A stretch of DNA of 64,000 nucleotides from CAYQJL01 sp964573295. Its GTDB lineage: Bacteria > Eisenbacteria > RBG-16-71-46 > CAIMUX01 > WJJG01. Where the stretch lies: positions 62,001-126,000 of the forward strand of contig CAZNJE010000007.1 of assembly GCA_964573295.1 (NCBI GenBank), written 5' to 3'. The notes below the pieces were generated by a model. That model saw only the letters and a program-made list of their open reading frames with translations, ran no database searches and was not told the origin of the DNA. Of this stretch, positions 25,330-33,954 are shown piece after piece. Position 1 is the stretch's first letter. The number at the start of each line of letters is the position of its first letter. The translations under genes were made by a program, and so were the position numbers.

Positions 25330-28300
25330 CTAATGGACGCGATAGCGGTCGGTCCCGACCTCGCGAATCTCCTTCTTGTACCGCTCACCATGGGTGAGCG
25401 GCGGCGTGATGCTGACGGGCTGGACCTTGACCTCGGCGGGAATCAGGCCCCGCGGCTCCCACTTACGCGCTTGCCCGGTGTTCCAGTAGAAGGGCACCTG
25501 GCCATTGAGGCTGCTTCCGATCTCCCCCTCGAGCAGCAGCGTAAGCTGTTCGATCGTCTCGGGCAAACCCGTAACCCCCAGCCGGGTGGCCAGGCCGGCC
25601 AGGATCTCCCAGCCCGCCTTGCCCGCCGGCGGCGGCACGGCGCCGGCGAAGTCGATGCGCCGGCCTTCGAAGTTGCACCTGGTCCCGGGTGACTCCAGGT
25701 AGGTGCTGCCCGGCAGGGTGACATTGGCCCACTGGATGGTCTCGGTCACCGCCCAATCCATCGCGGCGATGAACTCGGTGTTCTGGAAGAAGGCGCCGGT
25801 GCGGTTGTGCCGCATCGGGTCCTCGCCGATGATCAGCGCCGCCCGAATCTTGCCCGCCTCCAGCAACCCGCGCAGCTCGGCGTGGCTCTTCGCGCCCGGA
25901 AGATCGGCCGCGGCCCGGCGCCCGGCCGTGAAGCCCACATCGGCACCGCAGACCTCGAGCCCCGCGCCGTTGGCGGTCATCTGCGGCAGCAACAGGTCCG
26001 CGTCGGCGCCGGTCTGCCGCAGCAGCACCGTCAGGTTGGCCATCGTCTCGAGGTCCCCCGGGGATTGGTCGAGGGTACGATCAGGACTGTGCACGAAGAC
26101 GATCCGCTTGCCCTCACCGATCATGGCCGCCGCGGCGCGGATGCGCTCCTCGTCGACACCGGTCAGTTCGGTAACCGTCGCAAGATCGTAGTTGAGCGTC
26201 TTCAAGAAGGCGTCGCCCCCCGGCAGGCTGGCAACCTGCGCGCGGTCCAGGACGCCTTCTTCGAGCAGCACCATGATCACGCCGGCCCACATCACCGAAG
26301 CGCGCCCACGCATCGGATCCAGGGTTACGCCGGCGTAGTGACGGTCGGCGGTATCCAGCGTGGAGTTGGCCACGATGAGCTTGGCGCCCTTGCGCGCGGC
26401 CTCGATCACCTCGATCGACAAGATCAGGTGATCTCGCTCCATGCTCGTGTTGTTGCACACGATCAGGTCCGCCTCGCGCAGGGCGGTGCGATCACAGGTC
26501 GAGGCCGTGAAGCCCAGGGCCTGGTCCACACTGCCCGACTCGTTGCCGCCCAGCACCATCGTCAGGGACGCGACGTTGGCGGTCCCCAGGCCCTCCCGGG
26601 CGATCCGGCCCGCCAGATAGAGTTCTTCGTTGGTGAGCTCGGGCGAGGCGAATACGGCCACCGCCTCGGGCCCATGCTCTTGGGCCGCCTGGCGCAGCCC
26701 GGCGATCGTCAGCGCGTAGGCATCGTCGAAGGTGGTGTCCTGCGAACCGACGCCGCTGCGCACGCTGGGCGCGTCGATGCGGCGCTGCTTGATGAATCGC
26801 TCGTAGCCGAAGCGCCCGTAGCGGCACAGGTACTGCCCCGGTGTGCCCGAAGAGGTGATGTAGTAGCGGTCATCGCCGAAACGCTTCACGCGGATCTCAC
26901 AGCCCAGCGAGCAGAAGGCGCAGTGCGTGCTTACCTCGTCGGTCGCCAGGTAAGCGCGTCCCGGGAATGGGTACTTCACGGTCAGCGCCCCGGTCGGACA
27001 GCTATCGACGCAGTTGCCGCAACTGACGCAGTTGGTCTGGACCAGCGGATCGTTCATCGCCGGCCGCATCTCGGTGCGGAAGCCCCGGCCGACGAGTCCC
27101 AGCGCGGAAATCGTCAGCACCCGGGCGCAGGTGCGGACGCAGCGCGAGCAGAGAACACATTTGTTGGGATCGTAGATGATATAGGGGTGGCGGTCGTCGA
27201 TCTTGTGCTTGCGGACATAGCCGGCGAAGCGCGCCATGTCCACGCCGTAGTCCTCGGCATAGAGCCGCAGGGCGCAATCGTCATAGCGCACGCAACCGCA
27301 GGATAGACAGCGGTCCACCTCGTGCGAGACGTCTTCGGGCTCGAACCCGGTCGCGACCTCGCGGAAGTTGCCCTTGCGCTCCTCCACATCGATCAGGTGC
27401 ACCTCATGCCGCGGACTCTCGGGCACGTCGCCCAGTTCGGCCTTGCCCGGCTTCGACCAAAACTCCTTGGTGACGACGAAAGGCTCGGGCTCGATCTGCG
27501 CACCGCGCAAGTAGGCATCGATCGCCTTGGCCGCGCGCTGGCCGTCGCGGATGGCATCGATCACCACCGTGGGGCCGTCGTCGGCCGCGTCCCCGCCGGC
27601 GTACACGCCGGGGATGTTGGTGGCCATCGTCTTCGTGTCGATATCGATGGTCTCCCAGCGGCTGACGCCCAGGTCCTTCCCCGACACCTGCTTCAACCCA
27701 TCGAGCACCGGCCCTTGTCCGATCGCCGAAACCGCCAGATGACACGGCAGATCGAACTCGCTTCCCTCGAGCGGCACCGGACGGCGACGGCCGGAGGCAT
27801 CCGGCTCGCCCAGAACCATGCGGATACAGCGCAGCCCCTTGAGGCGGCCGCCGTCGGCGAGGATGCCCACCGGTGCGGCCAACTCCATGAGCTCGATCCC
27901 TTCGTCGATGCAGTCGTGGATCTCCATCTCATCGGCGGGCATCTCGGCCTTGGTGCGCCGGTAGAGAATGATGACCTTCTCGGCCCCGAGCCGCCAGCTC
28001 GTGCGCGCCACGTCCATGGCGGTGTTGCCGCCGCCCACCACGACCACCGTTCCGGAGACCGGTTCGCGGCGGATCGCCTTCTCGCGCAGGAAGTCCGCGC
28101 CGGTCACCACGCCTTCGGTGTCGAACTCACCCTCGACACGCATGGGTTTGCCTGTCCAGGCACCCGCGCCCAGAAAGAGGGCGTCGTGCTTCTCGCGGAG
28201 TTCGTCGATCGTGACGTCCCGACCTACGCGCACGTTGTAATGGATCTCGGCTCCCGCCCGCTCGATGTAGTCGATCTCTTGGTCCAGGACATCATCGGGA

Positions 28301-29019
28301 AGCCGGTAGGTCGGGATACCGTAGCGCAGCATCCCCCCACCCTTGGGCATCGCCTCGTAGAGCACCGGCTGGTAGCCACGCCGTCCGAGGAAGTAGGCCG
28401 CGGTCAGGCCGGCCGGGCCGGCTCCCACAATACCGATCGACTTGCCGCGATCGGGCTCGCGCTCAGGATCCCGATCGTAGACACCCGGTCGGTCGGTGAC
28501 GTAACGTTTCACCCAGTTGATGCCTACCGGCGCATCGATGTCACCCCGCCGGCAGACCACCTCGCACTTGCGGACGCACACACGTCCGCACACCGCCGGC
28601 AACGGGTTGGCCTCGCGAATGAGATCGACCGCGCGCTGGATCTGCCCCATGCCGGCCAATGCCAGATAGCCCTGGGCATCCACTCCCGCCGGGCACCCCT
28701 GCAGACAGGGCGACACGCAGTCGGCGTAGTGATTCGAGATCAAGAGCTCGAGTGCGGTCTTGCGGGAGGCCACCACACGCTCGTTGCGGGTCTCGACCTC
28801 CATGTCGGGCGCGATCCGCGTCGCACAGGCCGGCACCAAGTTCGGCCGCCCCTTGACCTCCACGACACAGACAAAGCAGGAGCCGTACGGCGCCAGCTCC
28901 TCCGAGTGACAGAGCGTGGGGATCTCGTCGAGCTTCTGCTCGCGCACGACCTCGAGGATCGTCTGCCCCGGCCGCGCGGTGACGTCCTGACCGTTGATCT
29001 TCAGCTGGATCGTATCCAT
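25330..29019 (-). CDS. NuoG-like protein with internal GltD-type flavoprotein domain and inactive-looking molybdopterin domain
   Basis: This 1229-residue iron-sulfur flavoprotein fusion has, in order: [2Fe-2S] domain (C37, C48, C51, C65); GltD module with two-cluster Fer4_20 region, FAD motif GAGPAGLTAAYFLG (about 196), NAD(P)H motif GGGNTAMDVA (about 324) and FAD motif YAGGDAADDGPT (about 473); CLSCGC; two 4Fe-4S motifs (CVLCSRCVRTC about 623, CVSCGNCVDSC about 666); and a molybdopterin-oxidoreductase-like domain from about 700 (CAFCSLGC). No Cys/Sec Mo ligand is seen where formate dehydrogenases have one. With NuoE and NuoF upstream it likely forms a cytoplasmic NADH/NAD(P)/ferredoxin electron-transfer, possibly bifurcating, complex. 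The ATG at 29019 follows GAGG. Confidence 0.85.
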   Translation of the reverse strand: MDTIQLKINGQDVTARPGQTILEVVREQKLDEIPTLCHSEELAPYGSCFVCVVEVKGRPNLVPACATRIAPDMEVETRNERVVASRKTALELLISNHYADCVSPCLQGCPAGVDAQGYLALAGMGQIQRAVDLIREANPLPAVCGRVCVRKCEVVCRRGDIDAPVGINWVKRYVTDRPGVYDRDPEREPDRGKSIGIVGAGPAGLTAAYFLGRRGYQPVLYEAMPKGGGMLRYGIPTYRLPDDVLDQEIDYIERAGAEIHYNVRVGRDVTIDELREKHDALFLGAGAWTGKPMRVEGEFDTEGVVTGADFLREKAIRREPVSGTVVVVGGGNTAMDVARTSWRLGAEKVIILYRRTKAEMPADEMEIHDCIDEGIELMELAAPVGILADGGRLKGLRCIRMVLGEPDASGRRRPVPLEGSEFDLPCHLAVSAIGQGPVLDGLKQVSGKDLGVSRWETIDIDTKTMATNIPGVYAGGDAADDGPTVVIDAIRDGQRAAKAIDAYLRGAQIEPEPFVVTKEFWSKPGKAELGDVPESPRHEVHLIDVEERKGNFREVATGFEPEDVSHEVDRCLSCGCVRYDDCALRLYAEDYGVDMARFAGYVRKHKIDDRHPYIIYDPNKCVLCSRCVRTCARVLTISALGLVGRGFRTEMRPAMNDPLVQTNCVSCGNCVDSCPTGALTVKYPFPGRAYLATDEVSTHCAFCSLGCEIRVKRFGDDRYYITSSGTPGQYLCRYGRFGYERFIKQRRIDAPSVRSGVGSQDTTFDDAYALTIAGLRQAAQEHGPEAVAVFASPELTNEELYLAGRIAREGLGTANVASLTMVLGGNESGSVDQALGFTASTCDRTALREADLIVCNNTSMERDHLILSIEVIEAARKGAKLIVANSTLDTADRHYAGVTLDPMRGRASVMWAGVIMVLLEEGVLDRAQVASLPGGDAFLKTLNYDLATVTELTGVDEERIRAAAAMIGEGKRIVFVHSPDRTLDQSPGDLETMANLTVLLRQTGADADLLLPQMTANGAGLEVCGADVGFTAGRRAAADLPGAKSHAELRGLLEAGKIRAALIIGEDPMRHNRTGAFFQNTEFIAAMDWAVTETIQWANVTLPGSTYLESPGTRCNFEGRRIDFAGAVPPPAGKAGWEILAGLATRLGVTGLPETIEQLTLLLEGEIGSSLNGQVPFYWNTGQARKWEPRGLIPAEVKVQPVSITPPLTHGERYKKEIREVGTDRYRVH

Positions 29020-29027
29020 GACACGCC

Positions 29028-30806
29028 TCAATTCTTATACACCGCGTCGAAGTTGCAGCTCGTGATGCACTGGCCGCACTTGACGCAAATTTCATTGTTG
29101 ATGACGTGGGGCTTCTTCGGTTCTCCGGTGATGGCGTCCACCGGGCACTTCTTGGCGCACAGCGTACAGCCCGTGCACTTCTGCGGGTCGATGAAGAAGT
29201 CGACCAACGCTTCACAGTACTTGGCCGTGCACCGCCGGTCCAGAATGTGCTCTTTGTACTCGTTGAGGTAGTACTTCATCGTGGTGAGCACGGGGTTGGG
29301 CGCGGTCTGGCCAAGTCCGCAGAGACTGGCCTCGCGAATCTGGCGGGCCAGCTGGTCGAGCTTCTCGAGGTCCTCTTCCTGGCCCTCGCCGCGGGTGATG
29401 CGCTCCAAGGTCTCGAGCATGCGCAGCGTGCCGATCCGGCAGAAGGTGCACTTGCCGCAGGACTCCTTCTGCGTGAAGTCCAGGAAGAAGCGCGCGATCT
29501 CGACCATACAGGTCTTGGTATCGACGACCACCATGCCGCCCGAGCCCATGATGGCACCGGTGGCCGGGATCGATTCGAAGTCGACCGGCGTGTCGGCCAG
29601 CTCGGCCGGGATGCAGCCGCCGGAGGGGCCGCCCATCTGGACGGCCTTGAACTCGCCGCCATCCTTGATGCCCCCGCCGATCTTGAACACCAGGTCCCGG
29701 ATCGTCGTGCCCATGGGCACTTCGGCCAACCCGCCGTGCTTGACCTTGCCGGCCAGCGCGAAAACCTTCGTGCCCCGGCTCTTCTCGGTGCCGAACTTCG
29801 CGTAGGCGGCCGAACCGTTGGTGATGATCCACGGCACATTGGCGTAGGTCTCGACATTGTTGTTGTTCGTGGGCTTCTGCCACAGCCCCTTCTCGGCCGG
29901 GAAGGGCGGGCGGATGCGCGGCATGCCGCGCTCGCCCTCGATCGAGGCGAAGAGTGCGGTTTCCTCGCCACAGACAAAGGCGCCGGCCCCCTGCTTGATC
30001 TTCAGGTCGAAGTCGAAGCCGGTGCCCAGGATGTTCTTGCCCAGATAGCCCTTCTCGCGGGCGGCGGCGATGGCGATCTCGAGCCGCTTGATTGCCAGTG
30101 GGTACTCGGCGCGGCAGTAGATGTAGCCGAAGCTGGCCCCGATGGCCCGAGCGCAGATGATCATGCCCTCGAGCACCGCGTGGGGATCGCCCTCCAGCAC
30201 GGAGCGGTCCATGAACGCCCCAGGGTCGCCCTCGTCGGCGTTGCACACGACGTACTTGATCTCGCCCTCATTCTTCGCGGCGAACGACCACTTGAGGCCG
30301 GTCGGGAATCCGGCCCCACCACGGCCGCGCAGGCCCGAGGCCTTCACTTCCTCGATGATCTCCTCGGGCGTCATCTCCTCGAGAGCCTTGGCCAGCGCCG
30401 TATAGCCGCCGCGTTCCTCGTACTCGGCCAGCGATTCCGGATTGATGGTGCCGCAGTTGCGAAGCACGATCCGCTCCTGGGGATCCATGAACGCGATCTC
30501 GTCGCCGTCGGGGGCGCCGTCGGCCTTGATCCGGTAGATGACGCCGTCGGTGAGCATCTCGCCGCCGCGCACATGGCGCTCGAAGATCTCACCCGCGCGG
30601 TCCGGATCCACGTCCCCATAGATCACCCGGGTACCGTTCTCGCGCACCTCGACCAGCGGCTCGCGGAAACACATGCCGATGCAGCCGGTGATTTCGAGCT
30701 TGCACGCTTCGGGATTCTGCGCCGACAGGTCCTTCAAGCGATTGTAGACCGCCTGAGCCCCAGCCGAGAGACCACAGGTTCCCATCCCAACGAAGACTTG
30801 TTTCAT
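29028..30806 (-). CDS. NuoF/HydB-type NADH-binding flavoprotein
   Basis: The 592-residue protein has an N-terminal thioredoxin-like [2Fe-2S] domain (CGLSAGA, CIGMC) and the NuoF core with the FMN/NADH loop GLRGRGGAGFPTG (about 160) and CNADEGDPGAF. The SLBB region and N3-type cluster motif SCGKCTFCRIGT (about 447) come next. Two C-terminal 4Fe-4S motifs (CTGCTLCAKKC, CVKCGQCITSC) finish it. The architecture equals the B subunit of electron-bifurcating hydrogenases (HydB/HndC), not complex I NuoF, which lacks the extra domains. It oxidises or reduces NAD(H) in the cytoplasm. It lies 24 bp after nuoE and 8 bp before the NuoG fusion. Confidence 0.93.
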   Translation of the reverse strand: MKQVFVGMGTCGLSAGAQAVYNRLKDLSAQNPEACKLEITGCIGMCFREPLVEVRENGTRVIYGDVDPDRAGEIFERHVRGGEMLTDGVIYRIKADGAPDGDEIAFMDPQERIVLRNCGTINPESLAEYEERGGYTALAKALEEMTPEEIIEEVKASGLRGRGGAGFPTGLKWSFAAKNEGEIKYVVCNADEGDPGAFMDRSVLEGDPHAVLEGMIICARAIGASFGYIYCRAEYPLAIKRLEIAIAAAREKGYLGKNILGTGFDFDLKIKQGAGAFVCGEETALFASIEGERGMPRIRPPFPAEKGLWQKPTNNNNVETYANVPWIITNGSAAYAKFGTEKSRGTKVFALAGKVKHGGLAEVPMGTTIRDLVFKIGGGIKDGGEFKAVQMGGPSGGCIPAELADTPVDFESIPATGAIMGSGGMVVVDTKTCMVEIARFFLDFTQKESCGKCTFCRIGTLRMLETLERITRGEGQEEDLEKLDQLARQIREASLCGLGQTAPNPVLTTMKYYLNEYKEHILDRRCTAKYCEALVDFFIDPQKCTGCTLCAKKCPVDAITGEPKKPHVINNEICVKCGQCITSCNFDAVYKN

Positions 30807-30830
30807 CGCATCTCGCTCCGGTTTCTCAAC

Positions 30831-31325
30831 TCAGACTTCGGCCGCGGCCGCCGGCTTGGGCGCCTTGCGCCGGTAGCTGCGAACCAGCTTCCGGACCGCC
30901 GCCGGCGTAAGCTTGCCGTGGGTTTCATCGTTGATCATGACGACCGGCGCCAGTGAGCAGCATCCCAGACAGGCGACGGTGAAAAGCGTGAAGAGCCCGT
31001 CCTCGGTGGTCTCCCCCACCTCGACGCCCAGCTCGTCCTGAACCGCCTCGATGATCGTCTTCGCGCCCGAGACATGGCACGCCGTCCCGGCGCACACCCG
31101 GATGACATTCTTGCCCATGGGCTGAAGGCGAAACTGACTGTAGAAGGTGATCACCCCGTAGATCGTCGACTCGGGCACCGTGGTCACCTCGGAGATGTAC
31201 TTGATCGCCCGGCGGGGAATGTAACCGAAGTGCTCCTGCGCCGACTGCAGCAGGGGGATCAACTCGCCCGGTTGGCCGTCGTAGCGCCACAACCGGTAGC
31301 CAAAGCTCTCTTGCTGATTTGCCAT
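30831..31325 (-). CDS. NuoE/HydC-type [2Fe-2S] thioredoxin-like subunit
   Basis: The 164-residue 24-kDa-type subunit has four cluster ligands in CAGTACHVSGA and CLGCCSLAP. It passes electrons beside NuoF in NADH-linked complexes. The ATG at 31325 (MANQQESFGY) has AGGA 9 nt upstream and fits the family better than an ATG 36 nt earlier. An Ala-rich tail ends the protein. It is the first redox gene after the response regulator, with about 145 bp between them and no clear terminator. Confidence 0.92.
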   Translation of the reverse strand: MANQQESFGYRLWRYDGQPGELIPLLQSAQEHFGYIPRRAIKYISEVTTVPESTIYGVITFYSQFRLQPMGKNVIRVCAGTACHVSGAKTIIEAVQDELGVEVGETTEDGLFTLFTVACLGCCSLAPVVMINDETHGKLTPAAVRKLVRSYRRKAPKPAAAAEV

Positions 31326-31469
31326 GATTGGGTTCCTGCTGACTGAAAGGGTTTTCGACATCCGGCCGAAGCCGGACCACTTACGTTCATCCCGCAGGCG
31401 GCCCCCAGGGCCGCACCAGGAAATCGGATCCTTGCATGGGAGACCAACGGAAAGCCGGCCAGAAGCCGA

Positions 31470-32459
31470 CTAGTCGTCGAGCATCTTGATGACCTTGGCC
31501 TCGCGCACCCGCAGAACGCCCTCGATCTCATTGATCTTCTCTATGATCCGGGGCGTGCGGCCCACGGCGTCCTGGCCGCTGATCATGCCGACCAGCTTCG
31601 TACCGTCCTCGATCACATCGCAGAAGAGAACCTCGTCGATGAAGAAGATCGTGGTGAAGATCTGCTGAATCGCGTCCTTCTCGATGTCGACGATGACGTA
31701 GCTGGTCGTCCCCGGCTGCAGCTGGGCGGCATCGCCCGGCACCGTCTTGACCGCCTTCCGGTAAATATTGACGAACTCGTCGACATCGCGGTCGAGCTTG
31801 GGCCGTTCGACCAGCGACTGCGAGACGACGTCCACGCCTTTGATCGCCCGCACCTGATCGAACAGACGCTCGATGCCCTCGGTGCTGCCGGCCCGAACCA
31901 GCAGAATCACATCCACCTCGCCGCGAACGGCGTCACAAGACTCCACCCCGTCGAGCTGGCGAAGTTCGTTGAAGACCGCCATGCTGCGCGTGGGGTCGTT
32001 GATGCGGATCGTCAGATACGCGCTCACCGATTCGCGCGTGCCACCGGTCTCTTCGGTCACCGCGGGGGCCTTGAGCGTGGTCGTCCCCGGAGCGAGTTTC
32101 TCGAGCGCCTCGACCAACTCGGGAATCTCGAAGGGCTTGTCCAGGTACCCGGTGTTCTTCTCCGCAAGGACCGTCATCTTGAGGCGGTCGTCGCCAAAGC
32201 CGGTGATGACGAGCACCGGAAGCTCGGGATACTGGCTCTTGATGACCTTGAGGATCTTCAGGCCGTCGATATCGGGCATGAAGACATCGGTCACCAGGTA
32301 GTCGAAGCCAACGCCCTTCGAGCGTGACCGGTCCAGCTCGTGGATGGCTGAGATCCCATCGGGACAGGCGACAACCTCATAGTCCTCTTGGGTGAGACCG
32401 ATCGTGACGTTGCGCCGGATTTCGGGCTCATCGTCAATGATAAGAACACGCCCTTTCAC
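31470..32459 (-). CDS. response regulator with AsnC/Lrp-like ligand-binding output domains
   Basis: The 329-residue protein has a receiver domain with acidic pocket IIDDEPE, phosphoacceptor in VTDVFMPDIDG and Lys in DKPFEIPEL. Instead of a helix-turn-helix it carries two alpha/beta modules that resemble the AsnC/Lrp (RAM) effector-binding fold: YLTIRINDPTRSMAVFNEL...VILLVRAG and TSYVIVDIEKDAI...KINEIEGVLRVREAKV. It may work by protein contact rather than DNA binding. The GTG at 32459 follows GAGGAGGG. The kinase at 23263-25233, at the other end of the operon, is its likely partner. Confidence 0.8.
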   Translation of the reverse strand: MKGRVLIIDDEPEIRRNVTIGLTQEDYEVVACPDGISAIHELDRSRSKGVGFDYLVTDVFMPDIDGLKILKVIKSQYPELPVLVITGFGDDRLKMTVLAEKNTGYLDKPFEIPELVEALEKLAPGTTTLKAPAVTEETGGTRESVSAYLTIRINDPTRSMAVFNELRQLDGVESCDAVRGEVDVILLVRAGSTEGIERLFDQVRAIKGVDVVSQSLVERPKLDRDVDEFVNIYRKAVKTVPGDAAQLQPGTTSYVIVDIEKDAIQQIFTTIFFIDEVLFCDVIEDGTKLVGMISGQDAVGRTPRIIEKINEIEGVLRVREAKVIKMLDD

Positions 32460-32550
32460 GAAACACCCTCCTCGAATCCCGAGGTTTGCGGTCAGCTGTC
32501 TTCTCCGTAGCCGCGAAGCCATACGAAACCGTGGGTTTCGCAAAAGGGCG

Positions 32551-32580
32551 ATTCTACCCCTCAGGCTCTGGCCGTGCCAA
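32551..32580 (-). promoter_or_regulatory. sigma70-type promoter of the response regulator-NuoEFG operon
   Basis: On the minus strand: -35 TTGGCA (32580-32575), 18 bp, -10 TAGAAT (32556-32551), giving a leader of about 85 nt before the GTG at 32459. Confidence 0.6.
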
Positions 32581-32625
32581 CCCCAGAACATTCGATGCAT
32601 GTGATTACCGCGTCCGTTAATTCGC

Positions 32626-32655
32626 TTGCAAGCCACCCCACCGCGCGGCTAGCAT
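32626..32655 (+). promoter_or_regulatory. putative tRNA-His promoter
   Basis: -35 TTGCAA (32626-32631), 18 bp, -10 TAGCAT (32650-32655), about 65 bp before the tRNA. Confidence 0.45.
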
Positions 32656-32721
32656 CTTCACTTGCCCGCGGACTGCTTTCGTGGGCACGGGCAGGGTTGT
32701 CTCTGCCCGCAGAACTGGCCC

Positions 32722-32797
32722 TGGTGGGTGTAGCTCAGCTGGTCAGAGCGCGTGACTGTGGATCACGAGGTCGCGGGTTCAAATCCCGTCACCCACC
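32722..32797 (+). tRNA. tRNA-His (GTG anticodon)
   Basis: The cloverleaf is complete: acceptor stem GTGGGTG/CACCCAC, D-arm AGCTCAGCTGGTCAGAGC, anticodon loop CTGTGGA with anticodon GTG, and T-arm GCGGGTTCAAATCCCGT. G at 32722 is the extra G-1 of tRNA-His and can pair with C73 (32797). The next bases are CAG, so the 3' CCA is not fully encoded. Confidence 0.97.
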
Positions 32798-32891
32798 CAG
32801 TTCGGACCCGGTCTCCCCTTGCAACCGAGGAACTCGCACTCTGGCAATCTTCCGGATTAGTCGATCTTATGGTCTCTTCCGATCGAATCAT

Positions 32892-32915
32892 TGACAGCCC
32901 GCGCGGCTGTCATTT
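32892..32915 (+). terminator. hairpin terminator after tRNA-His
   Basis: An 8-bp stem (TGACAGCC / GGCTGTCA, 32892-32899 and 32905-32912) with loop CGCGC is followed by TTT and a T-rich stretch. Confidence 0.6.
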
Positions 32916-33008
32916 AGCCTCCATTTTCTGATTTGGGCCAACTCCTGGGGGTTGTATGGGCTTGTGTCCCCATCTGCCCACAGGCGCGTGCGGTCGCGCA
33001 TGCCCGCC

Positions 33009-33037
33009 TTGTCTCCGGGCATGTGGGATCATAGAGA
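33009..33037 (+). promoter_or_regulatory. putative promoter of the cytochrome-rnf operon
   Basis: -35 TTGTCT (33009-33014), 17 bp, -10 TAGAGA (33032-33037), giving a leader of about 32 nt before the cytochrome ATG at 33076. The match is moderate. The 32916-33008 stretch holds no gene. Confidence 0.4.
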
Positions 33038-33075
33038 AACCGCCCTACACAGTCCTGGGAAACGGAAACGAAGTC

Positions 33076-33846
33076 ATGAATCAGTCGAAGCGAACCTCCT
33101 TCGTTCTGGCCGCGGGCGTCATCGTTCTCGTTTTCGGTATCGTTGGCTATGCGATTCCCGCCAAGGAAGCCGAGACGCCCCAGCGCGTTTATTACGAGAA
33201 CGCCGGCGGCGGTGTGCTCTTCCCCCATCACCAGCACGAAGGCTTCGCCTGCGAGCGCTGTCATCATGAGAAGCTGATCGAGGAGGTCACCACCGACTGC
33301 ACCTTCTGCCATCACGCCGGGGGCCCGTTCGAAGTCGCGGAGTGGGAAGACGAATCCATGGCCGAGTTCCACATGGAGTTCACCGACGAGGACTACTCCG
33401 CCTGCATCGGCTGCCACGCCCACGACGAGTTCAAGGTCTCCGCCACCCCCGCTTTCGAATCCACCTGCGCCATGTGCCACGAGGATGACGGTATCGATGA
33501 GATGTTCGTCCTTCCCGGCCACAATTGTATGACCTGTCACGAGCTGGCCGAGGAAGAGGTCGAGCTCCTGGCCTGCAACGAGTGCCACCAGTCGGGCGAG
33601 GGCGAGGCCCGGGATTGCGCGGCCTGCCACGAGAGCGACGGCTACGAATACGACATGTTCGAGCATGCCGATCTCACCAGCATGGGGGGGCACTCCTGCA
33701 TGGATTGCCACGTGGCCACCCGCGGATCCGACGCGATCCACGATCGTTGCCTGCGGTGTCACTACGACCAGGAGGAGTTGACCTTCTTCACGCGTTCGAA
33801 GGAAGACACCGACTCGGTCTGCAAGACCTGCCATATGCAACCATAA
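33076..33846 (+). CDS. decaheme c-type cytochrome at head of rnf operon
   Basis: The 256-residue protein has an N-terminal signal or anchor (about residues 8-27) and ten CxxCH sites: 59, 75, 110, 131, 151, 167, 181, 208, 225 and 249. It would sit on the periplasmic face. Multiheme cytochromes conduct electrons over distance. One encoded directly before rnf genes recalls the MmcA cytochrome of Methanosarcina acetivorans Rnf, although that one is a different protein. Acidic Glu/Asp-rich stretches separate the hemes. The ATG at 33076 leaves a normal signal peptide; upstream in-frame codons do not. rnfC follows after 108 bp. Confidence 0.88.
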   Translation: MNQSKRTSFVLAAGVIVLVFGIVGYAIPAKEAETPQRVYYENAGGGVLFPHHQHEGFACERCHHEKLIEEVTTDCTFCHHAGGPFEVAEWEDESMAEFHMEFTDEDYSACIGCHAHDEFKVSATPAFESTCAMCHEDDGIDEMFVLPGHNCMTCHELAEEEVELLACNECHQSGEGEARDCAACHESDGYEYDMFEHADLTSMGGHSCMDCHVATRGSDAIHDRCLRCHYDQEELTFFTRSKEDTDSVCKTCHMQP

Positions 33847-33954
33847 TGGACGCCGCCGGTCGTTGGCTGGAGGCGCCCCGATCCGGAGAGGTGCGGCTTT
33901 CCGGAACCTATATCGCGCCGTGAACAGAGAAACCTTCTTGAACAAGGAGGCACA

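Noticed and set aside
32557..32580. Sigma54 promoter (TGGCACG on the minus strand) before the response regulator
   Set aside because: The -24 part is perfect, but the -12 part (GAGC instead of TTGC) is poor, and the same sequence forms a better sigma70 promoter (TTGGCA-18-TAGAAT).
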